Of a stretch of DNA of 64,000 nt, positions 25,338-35,829 are shown piece by piece (the stretch's first letter is position 1; each line of letters begins with the position of its first letter). Where the stretch lies: NCBI RefSeq assembly GCF_003664255.1, contig NZ_RCCV01000001.1, positions 3,844,001 through 3,908,000 on the forward strand, in the 5' to 3' direction. Below the pieces are notes generated by a model. The model did no database searches. It worked only from the letters and a program-made list of their open reading frames with translations, and was not told where the DNA came from. The DNA is from Micromonospora sp. M71_S20. Its GTDB lineage: Bacteria; Actinomycetota; Actinomycetes; Mycobacteriales; Micromonosporaceae. A program made the position numbers and the translations under genes.

Positions 25338-26621
25338 ATGGTTGCGCCTGTGGCGCTCTTCCTGACCGACCTCGATCCTCGTGCGCGCGTGAAGGGATCC
25401 CGCGACGGGCTCGGTGCGCAGGCCGTCTGGTCAGCCACGGGACGCCCGCTCATTGGCAATCTCACCACCGTCACGGACTCCCTTCAGGGCTTCACCACCC
25501 TGCTCGTCGGGCTGCGCTTGGCTGAACTCGCCGCCGCAGACGAGTTCGACAACACGACGAACGCCTTCCTGATCTGGGAGCAGATGGCGGCGTACGTGCG
25601 ACACGTTGTGCACGATCATCGAGGTTTCTTCGGGCTGCAGCGGATCGCCGCGCGGGCAGCGAAGGCCGGGAGCAACGGCGGCAAGGTGCATCTGTCGGCG
25701 CAGCCGGAGCACCAGATTCTGAGCAACCAGCGGACGGACGGTTTGCTCGGCAACTACACCGCCCCGGCGCGGGTCTCCGGGCTCGTCGCGCCGGGCAGCC
25801 CGGTGCGGCTCACCCCCGAAGCGAGCGCTTTCGTGGACGCTGTCTACCTTCCGCGACTGGAATCCGGATGGGGTCGAGATGCCCGCCATCTCATACGGGA
25901 ACTGCGGCGGGAGCGGGTGGTGTTCGACATCGGCGCAAGCGCGAAGCGTGAGGCGGTGGCCAGCATCTTCACCCCCGGGATGTCGCAGCGGGAGATCGGC
26001 TTCTACCGCTACCACCTGGTCGAGGGGGGACCGAGTGATCCGACCAAAGGACGGCAGGCCAAGCTCGCCGTCCTGCTCGAAACCAGGCCCGCTGACTCGA
26101 TCCGCCCTTCACGGCCGTACCTGATAGCAATCGCCGACAACGCAGAGTCGCGAGGCTGGAGCGACATCGCCGACCTGATACGCCGGATCATCGCCTGCGA
26201 ATCCGTGCTCGCGCCGGCCTCTCTGCTCTTCAGCTACCTGCTCGGACGGAATGGCGCCCACCTCGACCACGTCGTGGCCGACCTCCGATCGTCCTGGGGG
26301 GACCGCCTCGAATCGATCGACCCGCTTGCGGCGTCCGCGGTGCCCGGTCAGGAGTGGCCACGCATCGCCGAGGCGCTCGCTCACGGTGATTATCCGAAGC
26401 TCGTCAGAACCTTGGCCGGGCGGAACGCCACGGCGATGCAGGAGCGTGGTGCGGCGCTCGCGTGGCTGGAGGTGACCGACCAGGACCAGCTGCGAGTGCG
26501 GTTCCGGGACGAGCCGGCCGATCTGCCCACCGGTGTCGAGGTCCGGGAGCTGTGGCGGTACCCGTACTTCATCCCGTCACTGGTGTCCATGCTGTCGGCG
26601 ATCGGGAAGGGTGCGGCGTGA
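25338..26621 (+). CDS. Unrecognised first gene of a PLD/SNF2 helicase locus
   Basis: About 427 residues from the ATG at 25338; a TTG at 25314 would add eight. No domain was recognised. Visible features are RVKGSRDGLGAQAVWSATGR near the start, a mixed helical middle (EQMAAYVRHVVHD, GFYRYHLVEGG), and an end ELWRYPYFIPSLVSMLSAIG. It overlaps the PLD gene as GTGA (26618-26621), so it belongs to the same operon. Its place in front of a PLD nuclease and an SNF2 helicase suggests a core subunit of a restriction-like system, perhaps a target-recognition or scaffold protein. Confidence 0.6.
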   Translation: MVAPVALFLTDLDPRARVKGSRDGLGAQAVWSATGRPLIGNLTTVTDSLQGFTTLLVGLRLAELAAADEFDNTTNAFLIWEQMAAYVRHVVHDHRGFFGLQRIAARAAKAGSNGGKVHLSAQPEHQILSNQRTDGLLGNYTAPARVSGLVAPGSPVRLTPEASAFVDAVYLPRLESGWGRDARHLIRELRRERVVFDIGASAKREAVASIFTPGMSQREIGFYRYHLVEGGPSDPTKGRQAKLAVLLETRPADSIRPSRPYLIAIADNAESRGWSDIADLIRRIIACESVLAPASLLFSYLLGRNGAHLDHVVADLRSSWGDRLESIDPLAASAVPGQEWPRIAEALAHGDYPKLVRTLAGRNATAMQERGAALAWLEVTDQDQLRVRFRDEPADLPTGVEVRELWRYPYFIPSLVSMLSAIGKGAA

Positions 26622-28626
26622 GCGAGGGCATTCCCCGGGCGGTGCTCACCGAGGCGCTCCGCGCGCAGATCAACGGTCGCGAGGTGCTGGCCGCGGTGTT
26701 CTGCACGTTTCGCTTCGACCCTGGCTTCTTCGAGCGCGAGATCATGCCGGCTCTCTTCGACGTCCAGCTGCACCAGGACCCGCAGATCCGGCGCGTTCAG
26801 CTTGAGGAGGCGCTGCGACCACTCGCCGGCCGGGTCGCCGTCTACTACGACCCCGGTGCGATCGTGACGGGTGACGGAACAGCATGCCTGGACGTACGCC
26901 GAATCCCGGTTCGGCCCCGCACCGGCTACTTCCACCCGAAGAACGCGTTCATCCTCGTGCGGGACTCGTCAACACAGGAACGGTCGCTGGTTGTGCTCAC
27001 CGCATCGGCGAACCTGACACAGGCGGGCTGGTGGGAGAGCGTCGAGTGCGCCCACCTGGAGGAGATCGCGGAGCACGGCCGGTCGCGGACCGCCCCGGAG
27101 ATCCAGCGGTTCCTCGAACATCTGCGGAAAATGGCGAGGAACTTCGAGTCCCCCATCGCCCTGGACGACATTCGGGGGTTGCTTCGCACCGTGCAACCTA
27201 TCTTGCACCGCTCGGCGGACCAGCGGATGCACCCGCACTTCCTCCACAACGGCCGGCGTGGCGCAAAGGACCTGGTAGATCAGCTCGACGAGATCGCCGG
27301 CCAGTGGCTGCGTGGTGCGAATCTGGAGGTCCTCTCCCCGTACCTCGACGACGCGGACGCCTCGGTGCCGCTGAAGAACCTGATCGACCGCTTTCAGCCG
27401 GGCAAGTGGCGGGTGCTGCTTCCCGAGGAGGGCGGTGTGGCGCGGTGCCGTCCGGAGCTTTACGACTGGGTACGCGAACGAGGCGGGGAGTGGGGGCGGC
27501 TACAGTACCCAAGGCGGTCCTCGCGCACGGCGGCAAGCAGGCTACGGGAGCGACCTACCGGAGAGTGCACGCGAAGGTGTACCGCTTCTTCACCAAGCAT
27601 TGGGAAGTCACCCTCGTCGGATCGTTCAACCTGACCAGGCCCGCGCACTCGGGCGGTGGCAACGTCGAGACCGGGGTGCTGTCGGAGGCGCCCGTCGATC
27701 GGCGCCCGAGATTCTGGCTGGAGGAGATCGAGGAGCCACCACCGTTCGCTCAGCCGGTCGGCGAGGACGACGGCGTCGACCACGGTTTCGTGCCCATGCT
27801 GGCGCGCTTCGACTGGGCGTCAGGGCGGGCCGAGGTCCTGTGGGACGGCGCGGGTGACAGCCCGCGCATCGAGGTGTACGGCCGCGGCGTACACCTCTTC
27901 GAGATCGGTCACCTGAAGCCTGCCGTCTGGACTGCCCTGTCCGCCGACGACGCGGTGATCCTGCGTGAGCGGCTCCGCGAGACCAGCTTCCTCACCGTGG
28001 TCGTTGGCAACCAGCGCGGAGTCGTCCTGGTCCACGAGACCGGCATGGCGCACCGGCCGTCGATCCTGCTCGACCTGACGCCGGCCGACATCTTGCGCTA
28101 CTGGTCGATGCTCACGGCCGGGCAGCGGAACGTCTACCTGGCCCAGCATGGCGGGGCGCTACTCGGCGCAGGGGCGGATCTGCCGGTGGAGTCCGTTCTG
28201 GTCAAGCCCGTCGACACGATTTTCGATCGGTTCGCCGGGATCTTCCACGGGTTCGCGTCGCTGGGTCGCGCTGTACGCACGGCCCTCGACGAGGACCGGA
28301 TCGAGGAGGCCCGATTCCGAATGTTCGGTGCCAAGTACGATTCTCTGCCCGTCCTCGTCCAACAGGTGGCGAGCGATGCCGCAGGTGATCCGCTGGAGCG
28401 ATACCTTATGGTCCTCTGCGCGCAACAGCTTACCGATGACATGCGCCACTCCTACCCTGCGTTCTGGGAGTCAGACCCGACCGGCACTTCCCTCCTCGAA
28501 ACCACGCTCGCCGTACGGCCCGCCCTGCGGGAGCTGCTCGTCGCGCGCAATGACGCCGAAATGGCCGAGTTCCTCGACTGGTACGAACCCCGTTTCCTGG
28601 GCAAAACGACGGCGGTGCCGGCATGA
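26618..28626 (+). pseudogene. Phospholipase D-fold nuclease-like protein, frameshifted
   Basis: Restored, it would be about 669 residues. The first HKD-type motif (YFHPKNAFILV, then SANLTQAGWW) is near residue 104 and the second (VHAKVYRFF, then GSFNLTRPAHSGGGN) near residue 316, so it is a two-motif PLD fold as in PLD-type nucleases. The first motif is in the frame of the GTG at 26618, the second in the -1 frame. The change falls between about 27488 and 27515 (around GGGGGCGGCTACAGTACCC), and total length is one base short of a multiple of three. A ribosome starting at 26618 would lose the second active-site half. The end overlaps the helicase start (ATGA). Decay or an indel error are the options. 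Confidence 0.8.
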
Positions 28627-31600
28627 TGATCAGCGTCGACACCGCCGAGCAGTTGCTGGACTTCAACCGGGTGATCCGCAACCCTCAGCGGGCACGGGAC
28701 CAGCTCCACGGAGCTGTTGCCTTGCACAACATCCTGCAGCGCCAGCATGTCGCCTACCTGGCCGACGAGGTCGGCATGGGGAAGACGTACGTGGCGCTCG
28801 GTGTCGCCGCGCTGCTGCGCCATTTCAGGCCGGACCTGCGGGTGCTCGTCATCGCGCCACGCCAGAACATCCAACAGAAGTGGCAGCGGGAGCAGCAGGT
28901 CTTCACCAAGAACAACGTGCGTTTGGACGACATGCGTGTGCGGATGCCGGGAGGCCTGCCGGCACGTCCACTAGTGCACTGCCGAGACCTGATGCAGTTG
29001 TTGGAGGAGACCGCAGTCGGCCCCGACCGCGACTTCTTCGTCCGCCTTCCGAGCTTCAGCCTGCCTATGCGGCGGGACGCCCAACAGCGGCGCAACCTGC
29101 GCGACCGACTGCGGCGGCAGGTGCCATGGCTTTCCGACGATCTCGTCGACCTGAGGGCCAACGCCAACGTCATCAAGGACCGGTTCGCGCAGGCGATCAA
29201 CGCCGCTCTGCCGCACTTCGATCTCGTGATCGTCGACGAGGCGCACAACCTCAAGCACGGCTGGGGCCCACAGTCATCCTCCCGGAATCGGGTGCTCGCC
29301 ACCGTGCTCGGGAGAGACCGCGCTGACCTCGACGCGAGACTGCGCGACAAGTACGGCCCGCGGGCCGGGAAGGTTCTGCTGCTCTCCGCGACGCCGGTCG
29401 ACGACGACTACCGACAGCTGTGGAATCAGCTCGACGTCTTCGGCCTCGCTGAACCCTTCCGACTGCTACGCGACGCTGATGCCAGCGAGCAGCAGCGGCG
29501 GGACGAGGCACGGCGGTTTCTGATCCGACGGGTGACATCGTTGGAGGTCTCCGGCGAACGGCTCACCAAGAACCTCTACCGGCGGGAGTGGCGCGGCGGG
29601 GGCGTTGCGGCGTACGACGAGCCGATCCGGATCACTGACGACCGGCAGCGGCTGATTGTCGCGCTGGTTCAGAAGAAGGTGAGTGAACTACTCGACGACG
29701 AGCGGTTCGGCACCCGTTTCCAGGTCGGCATGCTGGCGTCGTTCGAGTCGTTCCTCGAAACCACGCCCGCGAAGAAGCCAACCCCGGTCGATGACGCCGA
29801 CGACGTCGCGGATGAGGCCGTCGTAGCCAACTTCGACGACGCCGAGCAGGCCACCGATGCGGTGGAGCGGCAAGGCATCGACGTGTCGATGCTCAACGGC
29901 CTGGCCCGTGACCATTTCCATCGGTTCGGGCGCGAACTCCCGCACCCGAAGATGGATGCCCTCGTCAGTTCGCTCGTCACGTCCTGGCGCGACGGCCGCA
30001 AGGGCCTCGTCTTCGTCCGTCGGGTCGCATCGGTCGCCGAACTCAAGCAGAAACTCGACGACGAATACAGCGACTGGCTCGTCGGCCGGCTACGTAACCG
30101 GCTGAAGGAGCAGCACCGGGCGGCGTTCGAGACGGCTGTCGACGAGTTCCGCCGACAACGTTCGCTGCGCACCGCGACCGCCCCTGTGGCGGCGGAACAG
30201 GCCCGGGAGGACGACGACGCTGGCGGGCAGGACACCTTCTTCGCATGGTTCTTCCGTGGCGCCGGACCAGATGACATTGTCAGCGGTGCGACCATCCAGG
30301 GGCGGTTCCGGAACCAGGGCGGAGCGCTCGGCACCTTCTTCGACGACAACCATGTCCTGGCGCTCCTTGCCGTCGAACCCGGACAGGTCAGGGACTCTCT
30401 GGCGGCCGCGCTCGGCAAGGAGCGGGACAAAGTCGACCGACTTCTCCGCGAACACTCTCGCCACTACCTGACCGAGGCAAAACAAGCGACCCGAGGCGCG
30501 AGGTTCGACGCGGTTCAGGCTGCCGCGCTCGAACTGCTCGCCCAGCATCCGGGGCCACATCAAGAGCGCGCCGAGGTGATTTGGCGTGAGTTGTACCGCC
30601 CGGAGAAGCGGAGCGCCGTGTCGGCTGAGGGGGACCCGGGGCTGCTGGAGACCGCCACCTTCTTCACCGAGCTCCGACGTCGAGAGCGGCTGCGTAGGCT
30701 GATCTGGCCGGAGCCCACTTCCAACAACGTCGGAGAGTCGTTCCGCGAGCAGTATGTTCGGGGGTAGCTTCTCTCCGCCGCTGCGCGCCTCGGACACGCC
30801 TTCCTCGATCTGTACGCCGTGGTCACCGATCACCTGCCGACCCTCGATCCCTCCGCCGCGATCGACAGGGCGGACGTGGTGATCACCGCCTACCTCGATG
30901 AGCTCGAACGCCAGGTGGGGGCCGCGCCGGGGCCTCGACCTTGGGCAGCGTTGGATGAGCTTGTCGCCCTGGCCGAGCACTACGAGTTGGTGCTCGACAC
31001 CAACCTGTCCGACCTGCCGCGGGCAGATCTACGAGAAGCCCGCAGCCGCATCGGCCGGCTCTTCACCGCGCAGCAACCCGTCGCGGGAATGTCCGGCCGG
31101 GTCAACAACCGGCTTGTGCAGCAGTTCCGGCTTCCGGGGTACCCACTCGTGCTGATCTGCACCGACCTTCTTCAGGAAGGGGAGGATCTACACCCCTTCT
31201 GTTCCCGGGTCTACCACTACGGTCTTGCCTGGACGCCGTCGGCGATTGAGCAGCGGATCGGACGGGTCGACCGGGTGCGCTCAGAAAGTGAGCGCCGGCT
31301 GACGATGCTGAACAGACCTGCAACCGGCGAGGACCTGTTGCAGGTGTACTACCCCCACCTCATCGATACGGTAGAGCGCCTGCAGGTTCGGCGCGTGCTG
31401 CGCAGGATCAACGATTTCCTCCGGCTCATGCACGAGGGTCTACTCCTGCAGGCGGCCGGAGAGGGCCATCTCGACGTCGGCCGCGAAGTACTGGTCAATG
31501 AGGATGTCCCCCCGCTCCCGAGCCAGCCGCTTCGGACATCGTTTCCCGTGCGCCCTGAGCACCTGGACGGGCAGAGCAGATCGCTAGCGGTGGATGAGAC

Positions 31601-32087
31601 GCTCGCCGCGCAACAGCTCGACCGTTTCAACGCGATACCGAACATGGCACTACCTGGCCTCGCGGTCGATTGGGAGCGCAACCAACCCGGAAGCGGGACG
31701 CTCCTCGGGACGGCGATCTTCTCTAACGGTCGGCAGCAGCCCTTCAGCGTGCAGCTTGAGCGGGAAGGCCCACATCTCCTCGTTCACTGTGTGAGCCCAA
31801 TCGGTCGGGTCAGCACCACGGACCAGTGGGATGACCTGGCGAAGTGGTCGGCTGCGATTCCTGCGCGGCTCGGCACGGTAGAGGTCCGTGGTGGCAGCTA
31901 CGACGTCACCGTGGAGGATGACGTCCTGCTCACCACGCCGACCTATGACCCGACCCGGGTCGCGGCCCTGATCAGGCGTGTCACCACGCTCGACGATGGG
32001 CTCGAACGGGAGCATCTTCCCGAACGTGATCGGCTACTCAAGGAGTTCAGGGCGGAGTTGGAGCGGGATGTTCGGCACACGCGGTGA
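28623..32087 (+). pseudogene. SNF2/RapA-like helicase interrupted by an in-frame amber codon
   Basis: One continuous 1,154-codon frame broken only by TAG at 30765-30767 (codon 715). Before it: Walker A DEVGMGKTYVAL (near residue 50), motif II VIVDEAHNL (near 204) and LLSATPV (near 254). After it: LICTDLLQEGEDLHPF (motif V, near 845) and QRIGRVDRV (motif VI, near 878). The truncated product lacks the second RecA lobe and cannot be an active translocase. A single base change from CAG or TGG would explain the TAG. A long insertion between the lobes (residues 400-840) is typical of HepA/RapA-like defence helicases. A new start near 30819 would give only the C-terminal part. Confidence 0.85.
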
Positions 32088-32451
32088 TTGGCAGCGGCTG
32101 TGTGCAGCCCAGGACATGCAGCCGAAGCGGCAGCACGTGAAGGTCTCGTTCGCCAACGGTCGCTCGCATTCGGTGCGCGTAACAGAGGCTCCGGACGGAT
32201 ACCTCCTCACCGCTGTGGTAGCCGGCGCTGACATCGTCGAACAGTGGGAGCGCCTGTACCGCGAGGCGTGGGAGAAGAACCGACACAGCCGGCTGGTGGG
32301 GTCCCGGGTCGACGCGGAAGGCCGAATGGTCGCCCAAGGCTGGACGCCGAAGGACGGACTTACCGCGGATGCCTTCCAGACTCTCGTACGCGCCGTCGCC
32401 CGTGAGGCAGACCGCTACGAGTTTCAGTTGACCGGCGACGATCGGCAGTAG
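32068..32451 (+). CDS. Small last gene of the PLD/SNF2 locus
   Basis: 127 residues, starting within the last 20 bp of the helicase frame. The strand pattern VKVSFANGRSHSVRVTEAPD, YLLTAVVAG and a final helix (FQTLVRAVAREADRYEFQL) recall the small YbjN/type III-chaperone-like fold, but the match is by eye and weak. Its conserved overlap with the helicase suggests that it is a dedicated partner or chaperone in the same system. Confidence 0.55.
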   Translation: MFGTRGDWQRLCAAQDMQPKRQHVKVSFANGRSHSVRVTEAPDGYLLTAVVAGADIVEQWERLYREAWEKNRHSRLVGSRVDAEGRMVAQGWTPKDGLTADAFQTLVRAVAREADRYEFQLTGDDRQ

Positions 32452-32579
32452 CATTTGCCCAGAGGGCCGCAGCTATTGCGACAGTCACCGATCGGCACCC
32501 CGCCGATGGGCGTGGCACGCTAACCGCGCGACATTCGTGGTTTCAGGACATCTCCGGTTGGTGAAAGTCCCTCAGCATT

Positions 32580-33424
32580 TCAGACGGGGAGAGTCGCCGT
32601 CGTCCCGTGCGGACCTCCGTGAGGGGCTGCCACGAGGCGATGTAGTGCCTGCTTCAGCTTCTCGAACAGGTCACCGAGCTTCCTGATCAGCGGAATCAGC
32701 CGCCGCAGGCTCGCCAGCAGCCCTCGCAGCAGCCGCGCGATCCGCGCCGCCACCAACGTCGTCACCTGCTCCACCACAGCGGCGCGGCGAGCCCGCCGGT
32801 GATGACCAGTTCGCTGGCGTACACGATGAGCCGGGAGACGCAGGTGGTGATGGCGTCGCGGACCAGCAGCCGGACGGCGGCGACCAGGCCGGCGGCTCCT
32901 TCGGTGATGGCGGCGAGGGTGTCGGCACCCTGGGCGAGCCCGCCGATGGCCTGCTGCTGCTCGGCGGCCCAGACGCGGTAGGCGGGGCCGGCGCCGCCAC
33001 CCCAGCCTGCGACGTCGGTGCGGACGGCGGCGGCCAGGTCGGCGGCCTCCCTGCGCAGCGACGCGGCGACGTTGCGCCAGGTCTGGGCGTGGGCGGTGAT
33101 CTGCGCCGGGTCGCCCGCGAGCCAGTCCAGGGGGCCTCGCTGAGCGGCTTGACGTGCTCGATCAGCCAGGCGATGCCGTACTGGATCGGCGCGCCGACCG
33201 GGTCGGAGACGAAGGCGAGGGCGTCCAGGCCGGCGCTGACCACGCCGGGTGCCGTCGAGCAGCATCGGCATGATCGCGCAGAGCCGCCCGTACGCCTCGG
33301 CGCCCAACCGGACGTGCTGGCCGGCCTAGCGGGCGGTGTCGAGACTGTCGGCGCGGCGATCGAGGCATGCCGCGTGGCGGGGCAGGTCGTCGGGGTCGAC
33401 CTGGATGCCGTCATCGCGGGGCAT
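32580..33424 (-). pseudogene. Decayed WXG100-like ESX-associated protein gene
   Basis: Pieces in three frames line up as one protein: MPRDDGIQVDPDDLPRHAAC (start at 33424), an in-frame TAG at 33328-33326, AGQHVRLGAEAYGRLCAIMP, a frame change near 33247 into GVVSAGLDALAFVSDPVGAP, another near 33132 into DWLAGDPAQITAHAQTWRNV, and a third near 32775 into VEQVTTLVAARIARLLRGLL, ending at 32580. The middle is the W-containing helical hairpin of WXG100-type ESX substrates, with a hydrophobic C-terminal part. With one stop and three shifts it is clearly dead. It resembles the N-terminal part of the intact toxin at 37329. Confidence 0.75.
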
Positions 33425-33808
33425 CCGGTGTGCTCCGGTCGGGATCCAGCCGGCGGCGGTACGACTCGACCAGCGCCGCCGCAGTCGGATCCTCGGTACC
33501 GAGGATGCTCGTGGTCGCCTTGGTGATCCTGCTCAGGAGGTCGGCGTGCGCGGCCTGGGTGGTCGCCAGGAGATGCCGGGCGGTGTGCGCCGCGGAGTGT
33601 TGTCGGGTGCGTTCGTCCAGCCGCAGGTCGACCAGCAGGCCCGACGCGTCGACGGTGACCTGGATCGTCCGGTCGGGGCTGGTTGCCGTGCCCCTCATTG
33701 CCTACACCTGCGTAGCCAGCTCCTTGGCCGGGCCGCCCGGTTCGCGATGGACGCTTCCCAGCCGTCGAGCCGGCGCGTTGCCTCGTCGAGCGCGGCTTCG
33801 TCCGCCAC
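33411..33808 (-). pseudogene. Decayed YbaB/EbfC-like protein gene
   Basis: From the GTG at 33808 (VADEAALDEATRRLDGWEAS) the frame shifts near 33732, meets a TAG at 33704-33702, and continues as RGTATSPDRTIQVTVDASG, LLVDLRLDERTRQHS and a final helix to 33411. The VTVDASGLLVDLRL pattern is that of the YbaB-like proteins encoded just upstream of WXG100 genes in Micromonospora. An intact 95-residue stretch from ATG 33698 could still be translated. It overlaps the start of the decayed WXG100 gene. Confidence 0.7.
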
Positions 33809-33979
33809 ATGCCTGACCCTCCCCAAGGCATCGACGCCGACCGGTCGGTGTCGCCGTCACGTTACCAACCGGTGGCGCTGCGTGGTGCGCCGCTGGTGCC
33901 GCCCCCGCTGCGGCGCTCGACGGTCCTGCGAGGGCCGCGCTTCCGTCGGCGGCGCGGACGCCCTACGACCGGTGCGAGA

Positions 33980-34543
33980 ATGCCGGTCGTGGACCTGGTC
34001 GAGTCTCTCGGACTCCTTGCCGAGCAGAACATCTCCGGTCTGGCCTTTTTGACGGCCTACGGCGTGACGTGGCTGGCCTGCGGTGTCATCTGGCAGCGCG
34101 CATCGGAGCGGATGGCCGCCTTCGCCACGCTGTTCCAGGGCATGGTCGCACTGCCCGTGGCTCTTGGCCTCTCAGCACTGATCAGGGCGATCGGTCGAGA
34201 ACGGCCGGTGCCCGACGAGATCACGCAACTCTCGGTGCTTGTCGGGACCTCACAGCTCCTCGGGCTGCCGTTCCTGATTTACCTCGTCGTGAAGCACCAG
34301 TACACCCTCGTGCCCTTCGCTTTCGCGACGATCACGTCGATGCACTTCGTGTTGTACTCATGGCTGTACCAGACACCGATCTACATCGTGATGGCCGTCC
34401 TGATCTCCCTGGGCACGACCACGGTGATGCTGGCGGCACCTGATGCCACGCCACGGGCGCGAGCTGCCCGGGTCAGCCTTGTGACCGGCGGCCTGCTGGC
34501 CTCGATCGCCCTGCTCTTCCTGGTGCTTCACCTCGTCGGCTAG
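33980..34543 (+). CDS. DUF7010-like multi-pass membrane protein
   Basis: 188 residues from the ATG at 33980; the longer frame from 33809 adds a basic low-complexity head that overlaps the YbaB pseudogene and is unlikely. About six hydrophobic helices are visible, including ISGLAFLTAYGVTWLACGVI, LGLPFLIYLVV and LLASIALLFLVLHLVG. It resembles the uncharacterised DUF7010 membrane family by pattern. No partner gene is apparent. Confidence 0.65.
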   Translation: MPVVDLVESLGLLAEQNISGLAFLTAYGVTWLACGVIWQRASERMAAFATLFQGMVALPVALGLSALIRAIGRERPVPDEITQLSVLVGTSQLLGLPFLIYLVVKHQYTLVPFAFATITSMHFVLYSWLYQTPIYIVMAVLISLGTTTVMLAAPDATPRARAARVSLVTGGLLASIALLFLVLHLVG

Positions 34544-34860
34544 ACAGTGGCGCACGACGGCGAGTGAGCCGGATTCGATCAACTTGATCAAGGCCAGCGC
34601 GCCGGGCGCGGTGGACGTGGTGGCCAGCCTCGGTGACACCAGCTACGGCCGGTACGTGCGGATCGGCCACGGCCCCGGCGTTCACTCGGCCTTCTCGTCG
34701 ACCCCGCGCTGGCGGAGCGCCGGAACTGGGTCGGTGGCCGCCGTCGACATGGCCCGCGCTGGACGACGCCCCTGGCCAAGGGGCGCAGGGAGACCGCGGC
34801 GGCCGACGGGCGTACGGCTGTGGGCTTCTCCGCGAATCCGTCGACCAGCCAGGACGTGGC
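34544..34860. other. 317-bp region with possible coding remnant
   Basis: A short frame starting near 34584 gives APGAVDVVASLGDTSYGRYV and then loses coherence, while another frame continues with coding-like composition (LAERRNWVGGRR, AKGRRETAAADGRTAVGFSA). This looks like a decayed gene, but no family was recognised. Confidence 0.35.
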
Positions 34861-35616
34861 CTACCGGGACGGCAGCGGTGCGGCCGGGCGGACTGCGGTG
34901 AACTGGGAGTGCTCGTACCGGGTGGCGGAAAGCAGCAGTAGCCACTCGTCGCAGCCCTGCCACGGGTAGAGGTCGGCGGCGCCGCCGCGTACGGTGCGGG
35001 GCCCGTCGCCGGTGCGTGGCCGGGCGTCCGCTGGCGCGTCCGCGAAGCCGAGGATCCACACGTCGGCGCAGATCTCGCCAGCTGAGCCCATCGCCGCCAG
35101 GCCGAAGGCGTTCTCGCTGGCGGCGGTGCGCTCTTCGTCGCCGAAGTCGTCGAGGAGCTGGTCCTCGTCGGGTTTGCCGTCACCGCGGAACGTCAGCGTG
35201 GTGGTGCCAGCGCGGGCCGCGTACTCCCACTCGGCCTCGCTGGGCAGCCGGAACGGCAGGGCGTCGAGCAGGTCGTCCAGGTCGTCCTCGAGCCGGGCCG
35301 TGCCGGAGTCCTCGTCGGCGTAGTCGTCATCGTAGTCGGGCAGCCAGTGCCGGACCTGCGCGACCGTCAGTGGGTGCCGGGCGATCAGGAACGGTTCGAC
35401 CCGCACCTCGCGTACGGGCTGGGCGTCCCCGGCGCCGGCGAAGAAGGGTTCGAGGGTGTCCTCGACTCCTCCACTACGCGCGATGGCGCGTAAGGCCTCT
35501 AGTTCCGCGTCGGACAGACCCATCCGGAAGGTCCCGCCCGGCACCTCCCGGAAGACCACGCCGGACGCGGTATGCCGCAGGGCCCGACGCCCGGCCACGA
35601 TCTCCTCGGTCCACAT
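34861..35616 (-). CDS. SUMF1/formylglycine-generating-enzyme-like protein
   Basis: 251 residues with the FGE-sulfatase fold hallmarks in order: REVPGGTFRMG near residue 25, PFLIARHPLTVAQVRHWL near 78, LPSEAEWEYAARAGTTTLTF near 128, then RTVRGGAADLYPWQ near 210. The family includes sulfatase activators, EgtB-type oxidases and many proteins used as binding domains. The catalytic cysteines of true formylglycine enzymes are not in their usual C-terminal place, so a non-enzymatic or variant role is likely. It lies between the decayed ESX locus and the SUKH-3 fusion, on the same strand as the latter. Confidence 0.85.
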   Translation of the reverse strand: MWTEEIVAGRRALRHTASGVVFREVPGGTFRMGLSDAELEALRAIARSGGVEDTLEPFFAGAGDAQPVREVRVEPFLIARHPLTVAQVRHWLPDYDDDYADEDSGTARLEDDLDDLLDALPFRLPSEAEWEYAARAGTTTLTFRGDGKPDEDQLLDDFGDEERTAASENAFGLAAMGSAGEICADVWILGFADAPADARPRTGDGPRTVRGGAADLYPWQGCDEWLLLLSATRYEHSQFTAVRPAAPLPSR

Positions 35617-35829
35617 GGCGCCGAACGCTAGCAGTCGAGGCTTTGTGCCCGGGTCGGTGCCAAGCAGTCAGGCGAGACGATCTAGCCCAAGAGCAGCATG
35701 TTTCGCAACACGGTGCGGCCGAGTCCGCAATTCCTCAGCGGTGCGCAGGAGTGCGAGCAGGGTCGACGACGTGCCCGGCTACTGGCGCCGACCGGCCCGC
35801 CGCTGTGGCACCTGCCGGCTGCGGCCAGC

